Origin: Stenotrophomonas nitritireducens
Lineage (GTDB): Bacteria > Pseudomonadota > Gammaproteobacteria > Xanthomonadales > Xanthomonadaceae
Reading direction: 5' to 3'
Assembly (NCBI RefSeq): GCF_001431425.1
Contig: NZ_LDJG01000007.1
Span: 84,882-148,881 of the forward strand
DNA length: 64,000 bases
Notes under the pieces: generated by a model
Told to the model about the DNA's origin: nothing
What the model saw: only the letters and a program-made list of their open reading frames with translations
The model's database searches: none
Made by a program: the position numbers and the translations under genes
Shown: positions 31,395-41,715 of the stretch, piece by piece
How positions within the stretch are numbered: the first letter of the stretch is position 1
Layout of the letters: every line of letters starts with the position of its first letter

Positions 31395-31423
31395 TTGACA
31401 GGCGCTCCGTTTACTCATGTAAT
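31395..31423 (+). promoter_or_regulatory. Promoter of the blaI operon
   Basis: A consensus -35 TTGACA (31395-31400) and TGTAAT (31418-31423) are separated by exactly 17 bases. The -10 element overlaps the first operator-like palindrome. The transcript should start near 31430, giving a very short leader before ATG 31448. Confidence 0.8.
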
Positions 31424-31444
31424 CGATAAAAATTACGAGCGTAA
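31411..31444. promoter_or_regulatory. Paired operator-like palindromes for BlaI
   Basis: Two copies of TTAC-N4-GTAA occur: TTACTCATGTAA at 31411-31422 and TTACGAGCGTAA at 31433-31444. Their centres are 22 bases (about two helical turns) apart. One covers the -10 element and the other ends 3 bases before the blaI start codon. BlaI/MecI repressors bind short palindromes of related kind (TACA...TGTA) near their own promoters, so autoregulation is the natural reading. The site could also control the divergent CoA-transferase gene. Confidence 0.72.
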
Positions 31445-31447
31445 ACG

Positions 31448-31822
31448 ATGATCCGGATCAGCGAAGCCGAAGCGGTGGTGATGGAGGTCCTGTGGGAGGC
31501 GCATCCGCTTGCCGCCGAGGACGTGATGGCGCGCCTGGCCGGGCGCAACGACTGGGCCGAGGCCACCATCAAGACCCTGCTCAACCGCCTGCTCAACAAG
31601 GGCGCGATCAGCGCGGCGAAGGAGGGCCGGCGCTATCTGTACGCGCCGCTGGTGCAGCGCGACGCATGGCTGCTGGAGGAGAGCAGCAGCCTGCTCGAGC
31701 GCCTGTTCGACGGGCGCGTCGCGCCGCTGGTGGCGCATTTCAGCCAGCACCGGAAGCTGAGCCGCGACGACGTGGCCGAACTGCGCCGGCTGCTGGAGGA
31801 GCTCGACGATGACCAGCCCTGA
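31448..31822 (+). CDS. blaI: BlaI/MecI/CopY family transcriptional repressor
   Basis: A 124-residue winged-helix repressor: MIRISEAEAVVMEVLWEAHPLAAEDV, then the recognition helix region DWAEATIKTLLNRLLNKGAI and wing EGRRYLYAPLV, then a C-terminal dimerisation helix bundle. In BlaI/MecI the repressor is cut when the membrane sensor senses beta-lactam; in CopY it responds to copper. No CxC copper motif is seen, so the BlaI type is favoured. The downstream M56 gene overlaps it by 14 bases. Confidence 0.92.
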   Translation: MIRISEAEAVVMEVLWEAHPLAAEDVMARLAGRNDWAEATIKTLLNRLLNKGAISAAKEGRRYLYAPLVQRDAWLLEESSSLLERLFDGRVAPLVAHFSQHRKLSRDDVAELRRLLEELDDDQP

Positions 31823-33401
31823 ATTCATGCGTGCCTTGCTGGCGACCGCGCTGGCCGGCGGCATGGCGATGGCCGTGGTGCTGATGCTGCGCGGCGTGGT
31901 GCGGCGCTGGCTGGGTGCCAGCGCGGCCTATCTGCTGTGGCTGGCGGTCCCGGCGGCACTGCTGGGCGTGCTGCTGCCGGCACCGCGCATGGCGGTGCTG
32001 CCGATGGTGGCCATCGACGCGGCGATGCCGGTGGCCGCCTCCACGGCCGGAACGGGCCTGCCGGCATTGCCCTGGTCGTTGCTGCTGGTCGCGGCCTGGC
32101 TGGCCGGTGCGCTGGCGATGGCGGCGCGGCTGCGGTACCAGCAGCGCCATTTCGTGCGCGGGCTGGGGCCGCTGCGGCGCCGCGAGGATGGCGTCTGGCA
32201 GGCGCGCGGCAGCGCGGGCCTGCCGGCGGTCGTCGGCCTGTGGCGGCCGCGCATCGTGCTGCCGGCGGATTTCGAGCATCGCTATACCACCGGCGAGCGG
32301 CAGCTCGTGCTGTTGCACGAACAGGTGCATCTGCGCCGCGGCGACACCGTGGTCAACGCGCTGCTGGCGGCGATGCAATGCCTGCACTGGTTCAACCCGC
32401 TGCTGCCGTTGGCGGTGCGCCGCTGCCGCGAGGACCAGGAACTTTCCTGCGACGAGCGCGTCATCGCCCAGGGCGGTGGCGCACGCCGCAGTTATGGCAA
32501 CGCCATGCTCAAGACCGGGCTGGCGCTGTCACCGCTGCCGGTGGGCTGTCACTGGCAACACCCTCATCCGTTGAAGGAGCGTATCGCCATGTTGAAGCGT
32601 CCGGTGCCGGGAAAAAAGCAGTGGCTCGCGATGGTGTTGTTGTCGCTGGGGTTGTCGTCGGGCCTGGGCTATGCGGCCTGGGCCGCGCAGCCGGCGCAGG
32701 TGCAGAAGAGCGGCGCGGATGCCGCCTATTACAGCGTGAAGCTGCGGCTGGAGGTGGATGGCCAGGCGCGCGATTTCGAAGTGCGTGAGCATGCGGGCAA
32801 GCCGTTCGCGTTCTCCATGGAGACGCCGGCTGGCCACACGTGGACGGGCGAGTTCAAGGTGGAGCCGCTGTACGCCGCACACGTCGCGCTGTCCGGCACC
32901 CTCCGCGAAGGCAGGCTGATCATCACGGCGCCGCGGCTGGTGGTGGAGATCGACGGTACTGCGCGCATGCATGCCAGGACGAAGGACGGAGATTCATTGT
33001 TCAAGATGGAAGCGGTCGTTGCCGACCTCGGCATGCAGGCCGGCGCCATGGCCGCCGTCCAGGATCCTGCGGCGCGGGCGCGCGTTGGCGTGGAGCCGGC
33101 GGATGCGCCGGCGCGCACGCCGGGATTCGCCGACATGCCGCCGCCGCGCTATCCGCCGAGCATGAACACCGGCGAGGTGGTGCTGAAAGTCGATGTCGCG
33201 GCCGATGGAACGGCCACAGGCGTGGTGGTCGATCGCAGTTCGGGACATGCGGATCTGGATGAAGCGGCGATGGACGCGGCCCGTCAGTGGAAGTTCGTTC
33301 CGGCCTACAAGGATGGCAAGGCCGTTGCCGGCCAGGTGCGCGTGCCGGTGCGCTTCGCGATGGACGAAACGACCACCACGACCGAGGAGAGCACTTCCTG
33401 A
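31809..33401 (+). CDS. M56 (BlaR1/MecR1-type) metallopeptidase with C-terminal TonB domain
   Basis: Inner-membrane zinc protease predicted to relay a signal to BlaI. The 530 residues hold N-terminal helices (about 8-28, 38-58, 86-106), the zinc motif HEQVH at 170-174 with Glu/Asp candidates in REDQELSCDE (207-216), a further helix (about 273-295) and a periplasmic part. Unlike BlaR1, it has no penicillin-binding sensor domain: no SxxK/SxN/KTG set is visible. It ends instead in a TonB C-terminal-like domain (about 443-520: PPRYPPSMNTGEVVLKVDV and DLDEAAMDAARQWKFVPA). What it senses is therefore unlikely to be a beta-lactam by acylation. Confidence 0.88.
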   Translation: MTSPEFMRALLATALAGGMAMAVVLMLRGVVRRWLGASAAYLLWLAVPAALLGVLLPAPRMAVLPMVAIDAAMPVAASTAGTGLPALPWSLLLVAAWLAGALAMAARLRYQQRHFVRGLGPLRRREDGVWQARGSAGLPAVVGLWRPRIVLPADFEHRYTTGERQLVLLHEQVHLRRGDTVVNALLAAMQCLHWFNPLLPLAVRRCREDQELSCDERVIAQGGGARRSYGNAMLKTGLALSPLPVGCHWQHPHPLKERIAMLKRPVPGKKQWLAMVLLSLGLSSGLGYAAWAAQPAQVQKSGADAAYYSVKLRLEVDGQARDFEVREHAGKPFAFSMETPAGHTWTGEFKVEPLYAAHVALSGTLREGRLIITAPRLVVEIDGTARMHARTKDGDSLFKMEAVVADLGMQAGAMAAVQDPAARARVGVEPADAPARTPGFADMPPPRYPPSMNTGEVVLKVDVAADGTATGVVVDRSSGHADLDEAAMDAARQWKFVPAYKDGKAVAGQVRVPVRFAMDETTTTTEESTS

Positions 33402-33994
33402 TGCGGCGCCAGCCGGCAGCGGTTCCGTTGTGCGCGTTGTGCCTGCTGCTGGTGGCGACCGGCTGCGCGACGCGCCCCGCCGCCACCCAAGACGTTGCGG
33501 ACAGCAGCTACAACATCGGCCAGCGCCTGCTTGTGGCGGAGAGCGGCGGTGGGCAGGGCGGGGAGGTACAGCCGTATGCACTGTCGGCGCGCGAAGTCTT
33601 CCGCATGCCCGCGCCGGTGCATGCGCCACCGCCGGAACTGCCGACCCTGCAGGGCCGGCAATCGATGCCGCCGGTGACGGTGTGCCTGAATGTCGTCGTC
33701 GACGAGCAGGGGCTGGTGCAGCGCAGTTTCCCGCTGCTGGCGCACAGCCAGTGCGGTGCTGGCGGCGACGCGGATAACGGCCATCTGCTGCAGGCCGCGG
33801 GCGATGCCGTGCGGCGATGGCGCTTCGCGCCGGCGGCGATCTGCCACTTCGCCCCCGGTACCGCCCCGGCCGCAGCGGGCGACTGCGCCGGTGCCGCGCG
33901 GGTGGAGGAGGTTCCGGTGACGTTGCCCTATGCGTTCACGTTCGAGATCGTGCAGGGACAGGCGCGCGTGCGGGTCGGCAGCACGCCGCAGTGA
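33401..33994 (+). CDS. Lipoprotein with TonB C-terminal-like features
   Basis: A 197-residue lipoprotein (signal peptide with lipobox LLLVATGC, Cys22). The body contains PPVTVCLNVVVDEQGLVQRSF and AVRRWRFAPAAIC, which echo the TonB_C pattern (VxVDxxGxVxxxxV...AVRRWRFxPA) of the upstream gene. It has several extra cysteines (VTVCLN, HSQCGAG, AAICHF, AGDCAG) that could form disulfides in the periplasm. Its start overlaps the M56 stop by one base (TGATG), so it belongs to the same operon and may be a partner of the sensor. No known family name. Confidence 0.78.
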   Translation: MRRQPAAVPLCALCLLLVATGCATRPAATQDVADSSYNIGQRLLVAESGGGQGGEVQPYALSAREVFRMPAPVHAPPPELPTLQGRQSMPPVTVCLNVVVDEQGLVQRSFPLLAHSQCGAGGDADNGHLLQAAGDAVRRWRFAPAAICHFAPGTAPAAAGDCAGAARVEEVPVTLPYAFTFEIVQGQARVRVGSTPQ

Positions 33995-34016
33995 GCCTGC
34001 GGTGCGGGGCATCCCC

Positions 34017-34083
34017 GTAGAGCGGGGCATCGCCCCGCAGGAGCTGCACCGATGAAACCCCGGCCGGGCGATGCCCGGCGCCG
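34017..34083. repeat. GTAG-headed REP block 4 (single pair)
   Basis: One GTAGAGCGGGGC hairpin at 34017 faces one degenerate GCCCGGCG-type hairpin ending at about 34083, in the convergent gap between the lipoprotein gene and the S1/P1 nuclease gene. It may act as terminator for both. Confidence 0.8.
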
Positions 34084-34088
34084 CGGCG

Positions 34089-34925
34089 TCAGTGGGGCTT
34101 CTGCGGGGTATCCAGCAACTCGTTCAACAGCGCCGCCAGGCGTTCGCCGGCCAGGCGCAGCTGTGCCTCGGCGACCGGGCGCCAGACGCTGGCATACGCT
34201 TCGTCGACCTTGTGCCCCGGCGGGTAGACGCCTTCGCGCGTGGCGATGCGGCAGCTCTGCTCTGCCCATGCCGTGGCATCGCGCTGCAGCTGCGGCGCGC
34301 CGATGCCGGTGGGGGCTGGCAGCGCCTGCAGGCGCTGCAGGTACTGGTCGTCGTCCAGCTGCAGCGCATAGAACATGCCGCTGTCCCACAGCGAGTGCAG
34401 GTTGGTGCCGCGCTCGTTGAACTGCAGCTGGTAGGTGTTGCCGCCCTTGTCGTGGCCGTAGCCGGCATGCATCGGCTGGTGCATGTCGCCGACCAGGTGC
34501 ACGACGAACTTGAGCGCCTGCAGGCGCTCGGCATCGGAAAGGCTGCGGTCGGCCAGGCGCGCGCTCTGCGCCTTCAGCGCCTCGATCACGCAGTCGCCAT
34601 CGCGGCAATGCTTCGGCGGGTCGTAGACGCAGCCGTCCTCGGCCATGTTGACGTAGTGCCAGCCGGCCGAACGCTTGCCCAGGTCGGGGTCTTCGGCGCG
34701 CAGCTGGTCGGCCCAGGGGGCGATGTTGGCCAGGGTGTCGCCGGGCTCGGTGGCGAGCAGGCGGTCCACTTCCGCCTTCGCGGCGGGATCCAGACGCGCT
34801 TCGGCGAGGCGCGCGACCAGGCGGTGGCCCTGCGCGCCCCAGGCGAACGCCGGTGTGGACACCAGGGTGGATGCAGCCAGGACGATGCCGGAAAGGACAG
34901 AGGGAATGCGGGCGCGGATTTTCAT
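34089..34925 (-). CDS. S1/P1 family nuclease
   Basis: Secreted or periplasmic zinc nuclease for single-stranded nucleic acid or 3'-nucleotides. The 278-residue precursor has a signal peptide ending AFA, giving a mature N-terminal Trp (WGAQGHRLVA). In this family that residue ligates the tri-zinc cluster. Other ligands are in place: GH after the Trp, IAPWADQLR, WHYVNM, HLVGDMHQPMHAG and NLHSLWD. CxxxxxxxxC pairs (GCVYDPPKHCRDGDC) could be disulfides. The 3' end lies against the REP pair. Convincing family assignment; substrate not known. Confidence 0.92.
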   Translation of the reverse strand: MKIRARIPSVLSGIVLAASTLVSTPAFAWGAQGHRLVARLAEARLDPAAKAEVDRLLATEPGDTLANIAPWADQLRAEDPDLGKRSAGWHYVNMAEDGCVYDPPKHCRDGDCVIEALKAQSARLADRSLSDAERLQALKFVVHLVGDMHQPMHAGYGHDKGGNTYQLQFNERGTNLHSLWDSGMFYALQLDDDQYLQRLQALPAPTGIGAPQLQRDATAWAEQSCRIATREGVYPPGHKVDEAYASVWRPVAEAQLRLAGERLAALLNELLDTPQKPH

Positions 34926-35019
34926 CGCGGCATTCTAGCCGCCGCACCGTTCCGGCCATGTGCCGAAAGTGGCGGGCCTGCCCATGATCCCGCCGCGCTT
35001 GGCTCGCGACGGGTCATGA

Positions 35020-36957
<1,938 letters not shown>

Positions 36958-36981
36958 TCGGCCCGTTGCGTTTGGTTGAAG

Positions 36982-37009
36982 GAAGGGCGCCGATGGCGCC
37001 CTTCTTTTT
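36982..37009 (+). terminator. Terminator of gapA
   Basis: A 10-bp perfect stem GAAGGGCGCC/GGCGCCCTTC (36982-36991, 36995-37004), GAT loop, then TTTTT. Confidence 0.93.
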
Positions 37010-37039
37010 GCCCTGTGTCGCGACTGTAATCCGCCTCTT

Positions 37040-37465
37040 GTAGAGCGGGGCATCGCCCCGCTGGGGCATTACCGGACAAGCCCCGCCGGGCGCCGCCCGG
37101 CGCTACAGAGCCGCCGCGATCCGCGTTTCGTAGAGCGGGGCACCGCCCCGCTGGGGCATTGCCGGGCAAGCCCCGCCGGGCGTCGCCCGGCGCTACAGAG
37201 CCGCCACGATCCGCGTTTCGTAGAGCGGGGCACCGCCCCGCTGGGGCATTACCGGTCAAGCCCCGCCGGGCGTTGCCCGGCGCTACAGAGCCGCCGCGAT
37301 CCGCGTTTCGTAGAGCGGGGCATCGCCCCGCTGGGGCATTACCGGGCAAGCCCCGCCGGGCGTTGCCCGGCGCTACAGAGCCGCCACGATCCGCGTTTTG
37401 TAGAGCGGGGCAAAGCCCCGCTGGGGCATTACCGACCGGGCTCCGCCAGGCGCCATCCAGCGTCA
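37040..37465. repeat. GTAG-headed REP block 5, five tandem copies, period 90 bp
   Basis: GTAGAGCGGGGC heads lie at 37040, 37130, 37220, 37310 and 37400, exactly 90 bases apart. Each unit is head hairpin, a short spacer (TGGGGCATTACCGG), an inverted GTAGCGCCGGGC-type hairpin ending GCTAC, then a linker reading AGAGCCGCCGCGATCCGCGT or one base different. The last copy decays after about 37440. Units differ from each other mainly in the loop and at one linker base that alternates (GCC-GCG / GCC-ACG). The gap 36958-37533 contains nothing else except the gapA terminator and the DUF2339 ribosome site. Confidence 0.92.
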
Positions 37466-37533
37466 TGGATACCTTGCGTTTCCGCGGAGCGTGGATAAGG
37501 TGGTGCCGCACCTCCCGGTGACAAGGATGAGGA

Positions 37534-40248
37534 ATGGACGGCGGCGCGTTTGTGCTCTTGGGATTGCTGGTGGTGGCAGTGGCGTTGGCGGTACCGGTGC
37601 TGCTGGTCATGGCCTTGGTATCGGTGTCCTCGCTCAAGCGGCGCCTGGCCGCGCTGGAAGCTTCGCTCGCGCGACAAGGGCGGACGGGCGCGCCTGTGGC
37701 CGAGGAGATCCGGCCATCTGCAGGGCAGGAACCCATACCGGAGAGGGAGGCGTTCGAGCCTTCGCCCATCGTTCCCGGGCCTGGGCCCGTGCGGGAGGCC
37801 GCTGAGCCGGTGCGGCCCGTCGTCGTGCCCGTGCTGCCGCCTCTGCCGGAGCCGGTTCCACCGCCGTCGGTCCACAGCGCACCCGCGCGCGGGCCGGAAC
37901 CGGCGGCGCCGGCCGGGCCGAACGTCATCGAGCGTGGCGTGGAACGCGTCAAACAGTGGTTCACCAGCGGCAACGTGCCGGTCAAGGTCGGCATGCTGGT
38001 GCTGTTGGCCGGCGTGGCGGCGCTGCTCAAGTACGTCAGCGACCAGGGCTGGCTGCGCCTGCCGATCGAGCTGCGCCTGGCCGGCATCAGCGCGGCCGCG
38101 CTGGCCGGGCTGGTGTTCGCCTGGCGCAAGCGCGAGAGCCATCGCGCCTTCGCCCTGGCCCTGCAGGGCGGCGCCATCGGCGTGCTGCTGTTGACCGTGT
38201 TCGCCGCGACCAGGAACTACGGCGTGCTCGGCCCCGGGCCGGCGTTCGCGGTCAGCGTGGTGCTGATCGCCGGGCTGTGCGTGATGGCGGTGCTGCAGGA
38301 GTCACGCACGCTGGCCATCCTCGGCGTGCTGGCCGGGTTCATGGCGCCGGTCTGGCTGTCCGACGGCGGTGGCAACCACGTCGCCCTGTTCTCGTACTAC
38401 GCCCTGCTCAACGCCGGCATCTTCGCCATCGCCTGGGTGCGGCCGTGGCGCATCCTCAACCTGCTCGGCTTCGCCTTCACCTGGGGCATCGGCACGCTCT
38501 GGGGCGTGCTGGACTACACGCCGGCCAAGTTCGCCAGCACCGAGCCGTTCCTGCTGCTGTTCTTTGCGTTCTACCTGCTGCTGCCGCTGCTGTATGCGCG
38601 CCGGGCGGCGACGCCGGGCGGCGCGCGCATCGACGGTTGCCTGCTGTTCGGCACGCCGCTGGTGGCGTTCTCGCTGCAGGCCGGGCTGCTGCAGGGCGAG
38701 CGCATGCCGCTGGCGCTGTGCGCACTCGGCGTGGCCCTGCTCTACGCGGTGCTGGCGCGCGCGCTGCTGGGGCGCGAGCGCCTGCATCTGCTGGCCCAGG
38801 GCTACGCCATCCTCGCGGTGGGTTTCGCCACGCTGGCGGTGCCGCTGGCGCTGTCGGCCAAGGCCACCGCTTCGGTGTTCGCGCTGGAAGGCGCCGGCCT
38901 GGTCTGGCTGGGCCTGGTGCAGCAGCGCCGGCTGGCGCGCTGGACCGGCATCGGCCTGCAGCTGGCCGCGGCGTTCGCGCTGGCGGTGGGCATCGACGGC
39001 GCCCATGCCATCCGCGGCGGCGTGGAGTTCGCAGTCGCCAATGCGGTCTTCATGGGCGCGCTGCTGATCGCATTGGCCGCCTTCGCCAGTGCCTGGCTGT
39101 ACCGCGGTGCGGGCAACCGGCCGGTGGCGGTGATCGCCTACGCCTGGGCCCTGGCCTGGTGGCTGGGCAACGCCGGCACCGAGATCGCGCGCTTCGTGGA
39201 GCCGCGCAGCGTCCTGCACGGCATGCTGCTGCTGCTGGGCGTCACCGGCTGGCTGGCGGCCGAGGTGCACCGGCGGCGTCCGGCACTGGCGCTGTCGCTG
39301 ACCACCCTGGGCGGCTTCGTGCTGGCGTTCCCGCTGGCCTTCATGCAGGTGGCCGAGCATGGCCAGCCGTTCGCCGGCCACGGCGCCTGGGCCTGGCCGC
39401 TGTTCGCCGCACTGGGCGTGCGCAGCCTGCTGTGCCTGCGTTCGGCGGGCGATGCCATCGCCGGCCCCGCGCAGCTGGCCTGGTGGCTGCTGTGGCCGAC
39501 GGTGTTGTCGCTGCTGTCCTGGCACCTGGGCAAGCGTTTCGAACTGGCCGGCGGCTGGGTCGGCATGCTGCTGGCGCTGCCGTGGCTGCTGCTGGCGGCG
39601 CTGTCGCTCCGCCGCTGGCACTGGCTGGCGCGACCGCTGGGCGTGGCGTTCGACCGCTACCGGCCGATCCTGCAGGCGGCGACCTTCGCCGTGCTGGGCC
39701 TGTGGTGGCTGGTGTCGCTGGCCAGCGCCGGCGCCGCGGCGCCGCTGCCATGGATCGCGCTGCTCAACCCGCTGGACCTGGCGCAGCTGGCCGCGCTGCT
39801 GCTGGCGGCGATGTGCCTGTGGTCCGCCGACGCGCGCCCGCGCCTGGCCGGGCTGCGCCTGGGCCTGCTGCCGCTGGCGGCGTTGGTGCTGGTCAGCACC
39901 ATCACCCTGCGCGCCGTGCACCACTGGGGCGGCATCGGCTGGGACGGCCGCTTGATCGACACCAGCCTGGCGCAGACCAGCCTGACCGTGGTGTGGAGCC
40001 TGCTCGGCGTGATCGGCTGGGTGAGCGGCTCGCGGCGCGGGCAATGGGGGCTGTGGCTGGCCGGCGCGATCCTGATGGCCGTGGTGCTGGCCAAGCTGCT
40101 GCTGATCGACCGCGGCAACCTCGGTGACCTGCTGGGCATCGGCGCTTTCATCGCCTATGGGCTGTTGTGCACGCTGGTTGGCTGGCTGGCCCCGGCGCCG
40201 CCGCGCAAGAGCGGCAACGCTACGCAACGAGAGGAAGCTTCCGCATGA
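37534..40248 (+). CDS. DUF2339 polytopic membrane protein
   Basis: A 904-residue inner-membrane protein. It has a first membrane helix (about 5-27), then a coiled coil (SSLKRRLAALEASLARQG) and a Pro/Glu-rich linker to about residue 125. After the conserved GNVPVKVGMLVLLAGVAALLKYVSDQGW there are about two dozen hydrophobic helices to the end. This is the DUF2339 layout. Function is unknown in the family; the pairing with DUF3999 next door is conserved and suggests a joint envelope role. AGGA lies 6-9 bases before the ATG. Confidence 0.88.
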   Translation: MDGGAFVLLGLLVVAVALAVPVLLVMALVSVSSLKRRLAALEASLARQGRTGAPVAEEIRPSAGQEPIPEREAFEPSPIVPGPGPVREAAEPVRPVVVPVLPPLPEPVPPPSVHSAPARGPEPAAPAGPNVIERGVERVKQWFTSGNVPVKVGMLVLLAGVAALLKYVSDQGWLRLPIELRLAGISAAALAGLVFAWRKRESHRAFALALQGGAIGVLLLTVFAATRNYGVLGPGPAFAVSVVLIAGLCVMAVLQESRTLAILGVLAGFMAPVWLSDGGGNHVALFSYYALLNAGIFAIAWVRPWRILNLLGFAFTWGIGTLWGVLDYTPAKFASTEPFLLLFFAFYLLLPLLYARRAATPGGARIDGCLLFGTPLVAFSLQAGLLQGERMPLALCALGVALLYAVLARALLGRERLHLLAQGYAILAVGFATLAVPLALSAKATASVFALEGAGLVWLGLVQQRRLARWTGIGLQLAAAFALAVGIDGAHAIRGGVEFAVANAVFMGALLIALAAFASAWLYRGAGNRPVAVIAYAWALAWWLGNAGTEIARFVEPRSVLHGMLLLLGVTGWLAAEVHRRRPALALSLTTLGGFVLAFPLAFMQVAEHGQPFAGHGAWAWPLFAALGVRSLLCLRSAGDAIAGPAQLAWWLLWPTVLSLLSWHLGKRFELAGGWVGMLLALPWLLLAALSLRRWHWLARPLGVAFDRYRPILQAATFAVLGLWWLVSLASAGAAAPLPWIALLNPLDLAQLAALLLAAMCLWSADARPRLAGLRLGLLPLAALVLVSTITLRAVHHWGGIGWDGRLIDTSLAQTSLTVVWSLLGVIGWVSGSRRGQWGLWLAGAILMAVVLAKLLLIDRGNLGDLLGIGAFIAYGLLCTLVGWLAPAPPRKSGNATQREEASA

Positions 40249-41618
40249 TCAAGCGTCTGTGGTGGATGGCGCTGTTGCCACTGACGGCGCAGGCCGCCGA
40301 CGATTTCGCGGCGCAATGGCCGCTGCAGCTGGCCCAGGGCGACGCCGGCGCCTACCGCGTCGTGCTGGATGAGGGGGTTTACCGCGCCGCGTACTGGCGC
40401 GACCTGCGCGATGTGCAGGTGATCGACGCCGACGGCAGGCCGATGGCCAGTGCGGTGCAGGCCGCGGCCATGCCGACCGCCGGGCCGGCGCGGCAGGTGG
40501 CGCTGGACTGGTTCGCCTTGCCCGCCAGCGCCGCCACGACGGCGGGTGGGGACCTGAGCGTGGTGGTGCAGCGCGATGCCGGCGGCAACGTGGTCTCGGT
40601 GCGCAATTCGCCGGGCTCGGCGGGCGCGGCCAAGGGCGATCCATCGTGGCTGGTGGACCTGGGCCGGCAGGCCGGGCAGGTGCAGGCGCTGCGCGTGGAA
40701 TGGGAAGGCGAACCGACGGCGCTGGACCTGGGCTATCGGCTGGAAGGCAGCGACGACCTGCGCCGCTGGCAGGTGCTCGACCCGGAAGTGCGGCTGGTGC
40801 GCCTGCGCAACCAGGGACGGCAGCTGAGCAGCGACCGCGTCGTGCTGTCCACGACGCTGCGTTACCTGCGGCTGGTGCCGCTGCAGCGCGAAGGCGCGCC
40901 GCCGCTGCGCGCGCTGCGGGGCGAACTGGCCGGCGACGCGGGCACGAACGACTGGCAGTGGATCGAGCTGGCCGCTTCCGCGCCCGACACCAATGTGCCG
41001 GCCCGTTTCCGTTACCGGATGCAGGGGCGTTTCCCGGTGCAGCGGCTGGACGTGGCGATGCCGGCAAACACCGCGGTGTCGTGGAATGTTTCCAGCAGCG
41101 ACGCCGACCGCAAGGTGGCCGATGCCGCACAGGCCTGGCAGGCGCGCGCCAGCGGCTGGAACACCTGGACGCTGCAGGAAGGCGAACGCCGGCAGGCCTC
41201 GGCGCCGCTGGAACTGGGGCGGGAAACCAGCGACCGCGACTGGCAGCTGCAGGCCGAACCGGCGGTGGCCGGCACGCCGGCGCCGGCCTTGAAGCTGGGC
41301 TACCGGCCGGGCAGCGTGGTGTTCCTCGCCCAGGGGCGCGCGCCGTACCTGCTGGTGGCCGGCAATGCGCGCGCCGGCGTGCGCGAGAGCAACCTGGAGC
41401 CGATGCTGGCGGCCCTGCGCGCCCGCAACGGCGCGCAGTGGCAACCGGCGGCCGCCAGCCTCGGCGAAAGCGCGGTGCGCGCGGGCAACAAGGCCTATGC
41501 GCCGGCGGCCCCCGCGCGCGACTGGAAGAACCTGGTGCTGTGGGCCGTGCTGGTGGCCGGCGCGCTGGCCGTGGCCGGCTTCGCGGTGAGCCTGCTGCGC
41601 GGCAGGCCGCCGCGATAG
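40245..41618 (+). CDS. DUF3999 membrane-anchored protein
   Basis: A 457-residue protein with a signal peptide (LLPLTAQAAD, about 18), a long beta-rich periplasmic region, DLGRQAGQVQALRVEWEG and LGYRLEGSDDLRRWQVLDPEVRLVRL being family-typical, and one C-terminal membrane helix (about 429-450, NLVLWAVLVAGALAVAGFAVSLL). ATGA overlap with the DUF2339 stop and GAGGAAG upstream imply translational coupling. The two proteins are probably partners; the activity is unknown. Confidence 0.86.
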   Translation: MIKRLWWMALLPLTAQAADDFAAQWPLQLAQGDAGAYRVVLDEGVYRAAYWRDLRDVQVIDADGRPMASAVQAAAMPTAGPARQVALDWFALPASAATTAGGDLSVVVQRDAGGNVVSVRNSPGSAGAAKGDPSWLVDLGRQAGQVQALRVEWEGEPTALDLGYRLEGSDDLRRWQVLDPEVRLVRLRNQGRQLSSDRVVLSTTLRYLRLVPLQREGAPPLRALRGELAGDAGTNDWQWIELAASAPDTNVPARFRYRMQGRFPVQRLDVAMPANTAVSWNVSSSDADRKVADAAQAWQARASGWNTWTLQEGERRQASAPLELGRETSDRDWQLQAEPAVAGTPAPALKLGYRPGSVVFLAQGRAPYLLVAGNARAGVRESNLEPMLAALRARNGAQWQPAAASLGESAVRAGNKAYAPAAPARDWKNLVLWAVLVAGALAVAGFAVSLLRGRPPR

Positions 41619-41715
41619 ATCGACCAGGACGCTGGCCGGATCCGGTCGCGGCCTGCGATGGGTTCCGGCATGGCGTGCCTGCACTTTGCGGTTGCGTCTG
41701 GCCAACGGAGAGGGT

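Noticed and set aside
31809..33401. Calling the M56 gene a beta-lactam sensor (blaR1/mecR1)
   Set aside because: The penicillin-binding sensor domain is missing and replaced by a TonB_C-type domain, so the symbol would be misleading.
37040..37465. Possible CRISPR array (regularly spaced repeats)
   Set aside because: Spacers are identical between units, the period is about 90, repeats are two different GTAG hairpins and no cas gene is near. These are REP tandems.
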